Shown one piece after another: positions 58,121 to 64,000 of a stretch of DNA of 64,000 nt. The notes under the pieces were generated by a model, which made no database searches, was not told the origin of the DNA, and saw nothing but the letters and a program-made list of their open reading frames with translations. Made by a program: the position numbers and the translations under genes. This DNA comes from an uncultured Lachnospiraceae bacterium (lineage in GTDB: Bacteria; Bacillota; Clostridia; Lachnospirales; Lachnospiraceae), in assembly GCA_910586315.1 (NCBI GenBank), contig CAJUIP010000009.1:30339-94338 (forward strand), given 5' to 3'. How positions within the stretch are numbered: position 1 is the first letter of the stretch; every line of letters starts with the position of its first letter.

Positions 58121-58201
58121 GTTACAAGAGATTGTAACTGTAAGGCCGCGGAATCGTTACAGGAGATTGCAACTGTAAAGGCATGGAACAGTTACAGGAG
58201 T
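58121..58201 (+). repeat. Three 35-bp tandem repeats in the leader, each with a GTTACA...TGTAAC site
   Basis: Units begin at 58121, 58156 and 58191, exactly 35 bp apart; the third is truncated into the RBS. The first contains the palindrome GTTACAAGAGATTGTAAC and the second GTTACAGGAGATTGCAAC. They lie downstream of the -12 element, so they could be activator sites in an unusual downstream position or RNA hairpins. Confidence 0.8.
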
Positions 58202-58221
58202 TCATAATAAGGAGGTATCGA

Positions 58222-59409
58222 ATGACAGAGCATCTAAAAAGAAGTTTGTGGCTGGAAATTGATTTGGACAGGCTCAAAGGGAATTTTTCTGCATTGAAGG
58301 AAATGGCGGGGGATGTAAAAATCATGCCGGCGGTGAAGGCAAATGCGTACGGCCATGGGATTGTGCCGTGCGGTCAGGTCCTGGAAGAGTGCGGAGCCGA
58401 TTATCTGGGCGTAGGGAGTGTGGACGAGGGGATTCTTCTCCGGGAAAACGGGGTAAAGACAAAGCTTCTTATTTTTGAGAGCTGCTATATTCCGGATGCG
58501 GCCCGTTTTTTTGCGGAATACGACCTGATCCCTACCGTTTTTAACATGGAGCAGGGTAAGGCCCTGGCAGAGGCAGCAAAGGATACCATGGAGATCTTTG
58601 TAAAGATTGATACCGGACGGGGCCGCTTGGGGATTAACGCGGAGGAATTTCCCGGGTTTTATAAAGAGATCAGGAAATATCCCAATCTGAAAGTGGAAGG
58701 CGTATACAGCCATATGTGCAAATCGGACTGGCCTGATGAGAAGAAGCCGGAGGAGATGGAATATCCCATGTGGCAGTATGAACGGTTCCAGAACGCACTG
58801 AAGGGAATCGGTGAGGATGCACAGACAATACCGTTTTTGCAGCTTGCCAACACACCGGCCAGTATTGCGTATCCGGAAATTCGCATGACGGGGATCTGCC
58901 CCGGGCGGGCCATTTGGGGATTTTCTCCTTTGGAGAGGCGGCCGGGCCATCCGGACCTCAAACCGCCGATGGCTGCGCTTAAAAGCCGGATTCTTCATGT
59001 AAACGAGGTAATCGGAGGAAAATTTGGTCCGGAGTTTTCTCCCGTTAAGCTTCAGACGCCGAAGCGGATTGGAATCATGGCAGGCGGAATCGGGGACGGC
59101 ATCAGTCCTAAACATGCAGACGGCGGGTATGTGCTGGTACATGGAAAAAGGGTTCCCATCGCCAGCGCCATCTGTCTGGAACATACGATTCTGGATTTGA
59201 CGGATTGTCCGGAAGCCAGGGAAGGGGATGAGGTGGTAATTTTTGGAACCCAGGGCGAGGAAGAAATCACCGTGGAGTCTCTCCTGGAGCAGTGGGGAAA
59301 GAAAAGAGAGGAATTCTGGACCTCCTTCACCCCGCATATTTCAAGAGTTTACTATAAAAATGGAAAACCATACAGCATGACCTGCGGGGATGTTCCTGTG
59401 GTTTTCTAA
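58222..59409 (+). CDS. Alanine-racemase-fold PLP enzyme lacking the catalytic tyrosine
   Basis: The 395-residue fold-III enzyme keeps PLP Lys39 (MPAVKANAYGHG), KIDTGRGRLG and the C-terminal barrel, but the IGYADG motif of alanine racemase is IMAGGIGDGI (residues 285-294): the catalytic Tyr (265 in Geobacillus Alr) is Ile290. ICMDQ is also changed to ICLEH. A normal two-base alanine racemase mechanism is therefore unlikely. Its neighbours are a sigma-54 activator, an amino-acid/dicarboxylate symporter and threonine aldolase, suggesting action on a D- or beta-hydroxy amino acid. AAGGAGGT precedes the ATG at 58222. Confidence 0.82.
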   Translation: MTEHLKRSLWLEIDLDRLKGNFSALKEMAGDVKIMPAVKANAYGHGIVPCGQVLEECGADYLGVGSVDEGILLRENGVKTKLLIFESCYIPDAARFFAEYDLIPTVFNMEQGKALAEAAKDTMEIFVKIDTGRGRLGINAEEFPGFYKEIRKYPNLKVEGVYSHMCKSDWPDEKKPEEMEYPMWQYERFQNALKGIGEDAQTIPFLQLANTPASIAYPEIRMTGICPGRAIWGFSPLERRPGHPDLKPPMAALKSRILHVNEVIGGKFGPEFSPVKLQTPKRIGIMAGGIGDGISPKHADGGYVLVHGKRVPIASAICLEHTILDLTDCPEAREGDEVVIFGTQGEEEITVESLLEQWGKKREEFWTSFTPHISRVYYKNGKPYSMTCGDVPVVF

Positions 59410-59477
59410 GACAACGGGGTTGCAGCAAAAGGAACGTGTTCACTTTGCAACAGCCTTTGCCAAAAGGAGGAAAGGGA

Positions 59478-60698
59478 ATGAAAAACGGAAAAAAGATGAG
59501 TCTTGCCACGCAGACCATGCTGGCTATGGTGTTAGGAGCTGTAGTTGGAATGATCGTTGGAGAACATGCTGTCAAAATTCAGTTCATAGGAACTGTCTGG
59601 CTCAATATGGTGAAAATGTTTCTGGTGCCGACGGTTGTCTGCATGCTGGTGCGCGGCATATCCAGTATGGACAGCCCAAAGACCCTGGGGCGGATTGGCG
59701 TTCGGGTCGTGGCATTTTATCTGGTGACGACGGTAATCGCCGCTGTTTTGGGAATTGTTGTAGGGAAGGTGTTCCAGCCGGGAGTTGGTTTTGTATTCCA
59801 GCAGGCGGAGACGACGACAGAGGTGGCGGAGCTTCCAACACTGCAGGCCTTTGTTCTGTCTTTATTTTCTGAAAACATTTTTAACAGTTATTCTTCCGCA
59901 GATATGCTGAAGGTACTGGTGAGCTCCATTATCATCGGCGTCGGTATCGTATTCATGCCGGAAGAAAAGAGAAAACCAGTTCGCGAATGGTTTTCCTCTA
60001 TGGCCGATCTGGTCATGTCTATTATTGGAATTTCCATGAAATTTGCTCCAGTTGGAGTCTTCTGCCTGATGGCGGCAGCCATGGGAAAATATGGAGTTAA
60101 TTTTATCGGCAGCATGTCAAAGCTTCTGATTACCTTCTATGTGGGCTGCCTGCTGCATTTTCTGGGAGTTTATACGCTGTTTTTGTGGGTGGCGACAGGA
60201 ATCACGCCTCTTGATTTTATAAAAAGGGGGTTTGAAACCTTTTCCATGGCGGTCAGCACCTGTTCCAGCGCGGCGACGGTTCCCGTCAATTTGAAAGTGG
60301 CGGAAGAGAAGTTTGGAGTATCGGATGCGATTGCTGGTTTCAGTATCCCCTTAGGTTCCACGATGAATCAGGATGGAGGCGCTATCCTCGGCGGCGTGGT
60401 CATGCTGTTCTGCGCCCAGGCCATCGGCATTGACTTGACCTTTGGACAGATTTTCAATATAGTAATTTTAAATACTCTGGTAACGTCGGGCAGCAGCGGA
60501 GTACCGGGAGGCGGTATCATGCGTCTTATGGTGGTAGCTGCGGCCATGAACCTTCCTCTGGAAATTATTGCTCTTATCGGCGGCTTTTACAGGCTGTTTG
60601 ATATGGGAACCACCAGCATGAGCGTTATGGGAGACTTGTCCGCAACCGTGGTCATTGACCATTGGGAGAAAAAACGCCTTAAGAAGGAACAGGGGTGA
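59478..60698 (+). CDS. Dicarboxylate/amino acid:cation symporter (DAACS)
   Basis: The 406-residue transporter shows the GltPh-type plan: eight helices and two hairpins, with the serine-rich HP1 (FSMAVSTCSSAATVPVNLK), the TM7 motif PLGSTMNQDGGAI (NMDG-type) and HP2 (TSGSSGVPGGGIM). These are sodium- or proton-coupled importers of aspartate, glutamate, serine, threonine or dicarboxylates. The Arg of TM8 that fixes the side-chain carboxylate in Glu/Asp carriers is not evident (GGFYRLFDMGTTSMSVMGD), favouring a neutral or hydroxy amino acid. AAAGGAGG precedes the ATG at 59478. Confidence 0.92.
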   Translation: MKNGKKMSLATQTMLAMVLGAVVGMIVGEHAVKIQFIGTVWLNMVKMFLVPTVVCMLVRGISSMDSPKTLGRIGVRVVAFYLVTTVIAAVLGIVVGKVFQPGVGFVFQQAETTTEVAELPTLQAFVLSLFSENIFNSYSSADMLKVLVSSIIIGVGIVFMPEEKRKPVREWFSSMADLVMSIIGISMKFAPVGVFCLMAAAMGKYGVNFIGSMSKLLITFYVGCLLHFLGVYTLFLWVATGITPLDFIKRGFETFSMAVSTCSSAATVPVNLKVAEEKFGVSDAIAGFSIPLGSTMNQDGGAILGGVVMLFCAQAIGIDLTFGQIFNIVILNTLVTSGSSGVPGGGIMRLMVVAAAMNLPLEIIALIGGFYRLFDMGTTSMSVMGDLSATVVIDHWEKKRLKKEQG

Positions 60699-60704
60699 TT
60701 AGGT

Positions 60705-61748
60705 ATGATTGATTTAAGAAGTGATACTCTCACAAAGCCGGATCACGAGATGCTGGAAAGCATTTTGACGGCGTCCTTTGGGGATGCCGGGCGGCTGGAT
60801 GAAACGGGCCGGGGCGGGGATCCGACCGTAAATGAGCTGGAAGACTATGCGGCAAAGATTTTAAAAAAGGAAGCAGCGGCTTTCCTGTGCTCCGGGACTA
60901 TGGGAAATTCGGCGGCTCTTCTGACCTGGTGCCGCCCCCACGATAAAGTGGTAATCGACAAAATGAACCATACCTACCGGACGGAACAGTTTGTTTTTGA
61001 GCCGCGGTTCGGACAGGTGGAGGCAGTTTTCTGTGAATGCGGCCCGGATGGATTTCCTCTTCCGGAATCTGTGGAGCGAATCATGGAAACAGAAAAAATC
61101 CGCGTGCTTCAGCTTGAAAATACGCACAATGCCCATGGAGGAAGATGCATGCCCTTAGAGCTCCATAAGAGGCTGTATGAAATTGCCAAAAGCCATGGAG
61201 CGAAGGTTCATCTGGACGGGGCGAGACTTTTTAACGCGGCGCTGGGACTTGGAGTCCAGGTTCATGAAATAGCTCAGTACGCAGATTCTGTGATGTTCTG
61301 CGTTTCTAAAGGGATCGGAGCGCCCTTCGGCTCTCTGGTTTGCGGAGACCGTTCTTTTATTCATGAGCTGCGGCAGACGCAAAAGCATTTGGGCGGCGGA
61401 ATGCGTCAGGCAGGGGTCATGGCCGCGCCTGCGCTGTATGCGTTAAAAAATCTTACTTCGAGACTAAAAGAAGACCATATCCGCGCCAGGAAAATGGCAG
61501 ACGGGCTTCAAAACCTGAAGCATTTAAAGCCTCAGGAGCCAGTGGAAACGAATCTTGTGATGCTGGAAATGAAAGATGTGGATGCAAAAGATTACTGTGA
61601 AAGATTGATGGAAAGGGGAGTTCTTGCGGGACCGGTGGATGAGAACCGGGTCCGTCTGGTACTTTACCGGGGCATCAGCGACGAGGATGTGGACTGCGCC
61701 GTCCGGATTATGCGGACGCTGGATGGAGAAATTGCACAGGGCTTATGA
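60705..61748 (+). CDS. Low-specificity threonine aldolase family protein
   Basis: The 347-residue fold-I PLP enzyme starts MIDLRSDTLTKPDHEMLES. It has SGTMGNSAAL, LENTHNAHGGRCMPLE, VHLDGARLFNAALGLG (PLP-binding Asp) and MFCVSKGIGAPFGSLVCG with the PLP Lys in SKGIGAP. The family cleaves threonine, allo-threonine or other beta-hydroxy amino acids to glycine and an aldehyde. It begins seven bases after the symporter stop, so the two are co-expressed from the sigma-54 promoter. Confidence 0.92.
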   Translation: MIDLRSDTLTKPDHEMLESILTASFGDAGRLDETGRGGDPTVNELEDYAAKILKKEAAAFLCSGTMGNSAALLTWCRPHDKVVIDKMNHTYRTEQFVFEPRFGQVEAVFCECGPDGFPLPESVERIMETEKIRVLQLENTHNAHGGRCMPLELHKRLYEIAKSHGAKVHLDGARLFNAALGLGVQVHEIAQYADSVMFCVSKGIGAPFGSLVCGDRSFIHELRQTQKHLGGGMRQAGVMAAPALYALKNLTSRLKEDHIRARKMADGLQNLKHLKPQEPVETNLVMLEMKDVDAKDYCERLMERGVLAGPVDENRVRLVLYRGISDEDVDCAVRIMRTLDGEIAQGL

Positions 61749-61924
61749 TAGGACTGCGCCGGAGCGGGGGGATTCCCGTCTCCGGCGTATCTGTGTTTTG
61801 GCGCGCGTTCCCGAGCGCCAGTGATGCCGGCCAGGGGCTGCCGGTTACGAAAAATTGCCAATTTGCTCTGTTTACAAGGCAGGGGGAAAATGGTAAAATA
61901 GTAGCGAAAGAGAGGAGGAGGGGT

Positions 61925-62170
61925 ATGGAAAAAAGCAGCAGTATGGCAAAGGCATCCATGATTTTTGGAATTGGGGGAATCGTATGTTCCTGTACGTGTT
62001 TTCCGGGAATCATAGCGTCGGCTCTGGCGCTTATTTTCGGCCTCCTTTCAAGGACCGGAGAAACCATGGACTCCTCTGCCAGGACAGGCTTGATTACCGG
62101 AGGCGTCGGGCTTTTTCTGTCCTTTGGTTTTTTCATTGTATGGGTCATATTTTTGGCCCATGCATCATAA
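61925..62170 (+). CDS. Small two-helix membrane protein (DUF4190-like)
   Basis: The 81-residue protein has two membrane segments (about 10-35 with IVCSCTCFPGIIASALALIFG, and 55-78 with GGVGLFLSFGFFIVWVIF) and the NG-type loop of DUF4190-like proteins. GGAGGAGGGGT precedes the ATG at 61925. The function is unknown. It lies directly before a DUF975 membrane protein, and DUF4190/DUF975 pairs are common in Firmicutes. Confidence 0.72.
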   Translation: MEKSSSMAKASMIFGIGGIVCSCTCFPGIIASALALIFGLLSRTGETMDSSARTGLITGGVGLFLSFGFFIVWVIFLAHAS

Positions 62171-62192
62171 ACGGCAGCAGGGGGAAAGAGGA

Positions 62193-62996
62193 TTGAAAAC
62201 GACATATAAGATTATGAAACTGCGGGCCAGGCAGTCTCTTCAGGGGCATTACGGAGTTGTGGTGGGAAGCCAGATCCTTATGGGAGTGCTTATGGCGGCA
62301 TTTATGTTTGTCTTTGAGATAGCCATGGTGATAGTGCTTTTCTCGGGGATCCTGTGGCTGGATGGGAAAAGCCCGATTCTCTATATTGTAGGTACGATTT
62401 GCTTTGTGGCGGTGGTTTATCTGGGGATCCTTGCGTTCGTAAGCCTTTTTTGCGCCGGGTACATGCGGATGTTTCTGGAAATTGCCCAGGCAAGGCCAAC
62501 GGATGTTGGAGATATATTTTATGCCTTTAAGAACCGGGGATTCCGGTTTATCGGTCTGTTTTTTGCTTTGTTTTTTATTCAGCTTGCCGCAGGCCTGCCC
62601 TTTGGAATCCTGTTTCTTGTGATGACTGCCATATTGGGCAGCGGTGCAGTGTGGATTACTCTTTTGGGGTATGTGCCGATGATTTGGATATTGCTCCAGT
62701 ATTCTCAGTCCATGTATCTGATGATTGAGAACCCGGATACGAGGATTTCAGACTGTCTCCGGGAAAGCCGGAGGATGATGCAAGGCAATAAATGCAGGCT
62801 TCTTTTGCTGTGGCTGAGCTTTGTGGGATGGATTCCTCTTATTTACCTGTCCATGGGGATCGGGGCCTTGTGGGTGATACCTTATTTATTATGTACCCTG
62901 GCCCATTTCTACCTCAGTGTGCGTATGGAGCAGCAATATGGTGAATCTTTCAAAACAGAAGAAAGCGGCGGGAATGAATGGACGACAGAATCATAG
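62193..62996 (+). CDS. DUF975-family integral membrane protein
   Basis: The 267-residue protein has about six membrane segments. Its N-terminal LKTTYKIMKLRARQSLQGHYG matches the soluble lead of DUF975 proteins. GGGGG lies eight bases before the TTG at 62193; an ATG at 62214 is an alternative start. It overlaps the amidohydrolase gene by 19 bp. The function is unknown. Confidence 0.78.
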   Translation: MKTTYKIMKLRARQSLQGHYGVVVGSQILMGVLMAAFMFVFEIAMVIVLFSGILWLDGKSPILYIVGTICFVAVVYLGILAFVSLFCAGYMRMFLEIAQARPTDVGDIFYAFKNRGFRFIGLFFALFFIQLAAGLPFGILFLVMTAILGSGAVWITLLGYVPMIWILLQYSQSMYLMIENPDTRISDCLRESRRMMQGNKCRLLLLWLSFVGWIPLIYLSMGIGALWVIPYLLCTLAHFYLSVRMEQQYGESFKTEESGGNEWTTES

Positions 62997-63832
62997 ACCT
63001 TCACACACATATTTATCCGGCTACGCTGGCCAGACGAGCCATGAAAGTGGCGGGAAGGGAGCACGACGACTACGAAAAGCTCCCGGTGAAGGAAAATCTG
63101 TTAAAACGTATGGAAGAGGAACATGTGGCTTTATCGGTTGTTCTTCATGTGGTGACAAAGCCGGCCAATGGGACTGATGTAAACCGGTTTGCCAGGGAGA
63201 TTATGAGGCCGGGCCTGATTTCTTTTGGCGGGCTTCACCCGGACTGTGACCATGTGCAGGAGGAAATTGAAAAGCTTAAGGACATGGGAATGGCCGGAAT
63301 TAAATTTCATCCGCCTTTTCAGATGGTGAAGCTGGATGCGGAAGAATACGACCCCATGTGGCGCTATATTAACCGCCTGGGTTTTCCGGTCCTGATTCAC
63401 TGTGGAAGCGCCAGAGTGAAAGGACCCTATGACCTGTATCCTGACGGAGCAGAGAGGATGATACGGCTGCTTCCGGACGTCCCGGTGATTCTGGCCCATA
63501 TGGGCGGAAGGTCCATGGACCCTGGAGCAGAGACGCTTTTGTACCAGTTCCCGGAGAACGTCTATATTGATACGGCCATGAGCGCAGAGCGGCAGGAATT
63601 GTCTGATTTTGAGCGGATGGTGGAGGCCATGGGGCCGGAGCGTGTGGTTTTTGGAAGCGATTTCCCATATGGGACCCAGAAGGCGGCTGTTGCATTCATT
63701 AAAAATTCCTGCTTTTCTGAGACGGAAAAGGCGATGATGCTGAGGGAAAATGCAAAGCGGATTCTGGGGAATGCAATCCGTATGGATTCCTGGGAGCGGA
63801 TGACGGGAGCGGGAGGAAGAACAAAGCTTTGA
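62978..63832 (+). CDS. Amidohydrolase-family (TIM-barrel) metal-dependent hydrolase
   Basis: The 284-residue protein has the amidohydrolase_2 motifs: IIDLHTHIYP (metal His pair), GIKFHPPFQM, VLIHCGSARV, ILAHMGG and the catalytic Asp in FGSDFPYGTQ. Family members act as decarboxylases or hydrolases. No neighbour fixes the substrate. The ATG at 62978 lies inside the end of the DUF975 gene, implying coupled translation. Confidence 0.88.
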   Translation: MDDRIIDLHTHIYPATLARRAMKVAGREHDDYEKLPVKENLLKRMEEEHVALSVVLHVVTKPANGTDVNRFAREIMRPGLISFGGLHPDCDHVQEEIEKLKDMGMAGIKFHPPFQMVKLDAEEYDPMWRYINRLGFPVLIHCGSARVKGPYDLYPDGAERMIRLLPDVPVILAHMGGRSMDPGAETLLYQFPENVYIDTAMSAERQELSDFERMVEAMGPERVVFGSDFPYGTQKAAVAFIKNSCFSETEKAMMLRENAKRILGNAIRMDSWERMTGAGGRTKL

Positions 63833-63879
63833 AAATTGGGGCGTAGCCATTGCTGTTTCGTCGAAAATCCGTCTTGAAG

Positions 63880-63915
63880 AGGAACGAATATGCCCGATAA
63901 AGCGGGGCACGCTGT
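63880..63915 (+). repeat. Structured repeat R2, diverged copy c
   Basis: Shares GAGGAA...AATATGCCCG-ATAAAG-CGGGGCA with the R2 copies at 13923 and 36443; the inner stem TGCCC/GGGCA is kept, the outer stem is lost. Confidence 0.5.
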
Positions 63916-63925
63916 CCTGCGGAGT

Positions 63926-64000
63926 TTAGCCAGATATAATATAGCCAGTACACTAGTGTAATAACCTATTTATATTTAGCTAAATTATTTTTCATCTATA
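63926..64000. mobile_element. MITE-like element ends, copy C (cut by window edge)
   Basis: 63926-63955 (TTTAGCCAGATATAATATAG then CCAGTACACTAG) matches the right end of copies A/B. From 63952 a diverged left end begins (CTAGTGTA, then ATTTAGCTAAAT against ATTTCGCCAAAT). The shared CACTAGTG suggests two abutting or nested copies, the second running past the window. Confidence 0.55.

Noticed and set aside
58121..58201. A CRISPR-like array (regular 35-bp spacing)
   Set aside because: Only three units, whole unit conserved rather than repeat plus variable spacer, and no cas gene; it is a tandem leader repeat.
58234..59337. A 367-codon open frame on the minus strand opposite the racemase-fold gene
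   Set aside because: It has no recognisable domain, is rich in Arg, His and Pro as antisense frames are, and lies fully inside a well-supported gene with proper RBS on the plus strand.

Overview
The window looks like chromosome of a spore-forming, gut-type Lachnospiraceae/Clostridium-like anaerobe. Evidence: a sporulation sigma factor of the SigG type, strong AGGAGG ribosome binding sites with occasional TTG/GTG starts, TRAP and ABC sugar/sugar-acid transporters, YesM/YesN-type regulation, a choline-binding-type wall protein, and mixed-strand catabolic islands separated by small hairpin repeats. There is no rRNA, CRISPR array, prophage or intact transposase.

Layout. 1-3621 (minus): TRAP transporter dctPQM followed by the start of mannonate dehydratase uxuA, cut by the window edge. 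3860-5004: a vapBC toxin-antitoxin operon with a palindromic operator, then a MazG-like pyrophosphohydrolase. 5294-9103 (minus): a short-chain dehydrogenase; a membrane-anchored protein joining an FGE-sulfatase-like domain to a flavodoxin, followed by a four-helix DUF4405-type cytochrome-like protein; a DUF1801 protein. 9340-13886 (plus): amidase, cytidylate-kinase-like protein, HAD phosphatase, hypothetical, choline-binding protein, dusB. 14019-22261: a FadR/GntR regulator diverging from alcohol dehydrogenase, TRAP dctPQM, uxaB and uxaA. The set lacks uronate isomerase, so I read it as an L-galactonate (aldonate) pathway ending in 2-keto-3-deoxygluconate. 22458-22609: tRNA-Glu and tRNA-Pro. 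22727-22988: a small hydrophobic-peptide locus built like a par/Fst type I toxin-antitoxin. 23223-27971: glycine-betaine transporter with the binding protein fused to the permease, then gpmI. 28510-36263: XRE regulator diverging from an M28 peptidase plus complete Opp/Dpp transporter.

36627-48118 is the most unusual stretch: response regulator, a histidine kinase with almost no extracellular sensor, a two-domain RbsA-like protein with every catalytic ABC motif destroyed, ROK kinase, a normal RbsA/RbsC transporter, a solute-binding protein made of two nearly identical tandem domains, D-lyxose-isomerase-family enzyme and PfkB kinase. I suggest the pseudo-ATPase links transporter state to the sensor-less kinase.

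48211-48707 is a small toxin-antitoxin-like pair. 48882-55756 is housekeeping (sigG, coaX, coaBC, prfC, yqeY, M20 dipeptidase). 56060-61748 is a sigma-54 island: PrpR-like activator, a -24/-12 promoter followed by three 35-bp leader repeats, an alanine-racemase-fold protein lacking the catalytic tyrosine, a dicarboxylate/amino-acid symporter and threonine aldolase; it probably degrades a beta-hydroxy amino acid. The window ends with two membrane proteins, an amidohydrolase and repeat debris.

Four families of dispersed repeats occur: a MITE-like element (28088-28252, 55753-55968, remnants at 11178 and 63926-64000), two hairpin families (10215/14741; 13923/36443/63880) and a roughly 57-bp repeat (3758/49747). 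One MITE copy supplies a stop codon and a remnant supplies a ribosome binding site.
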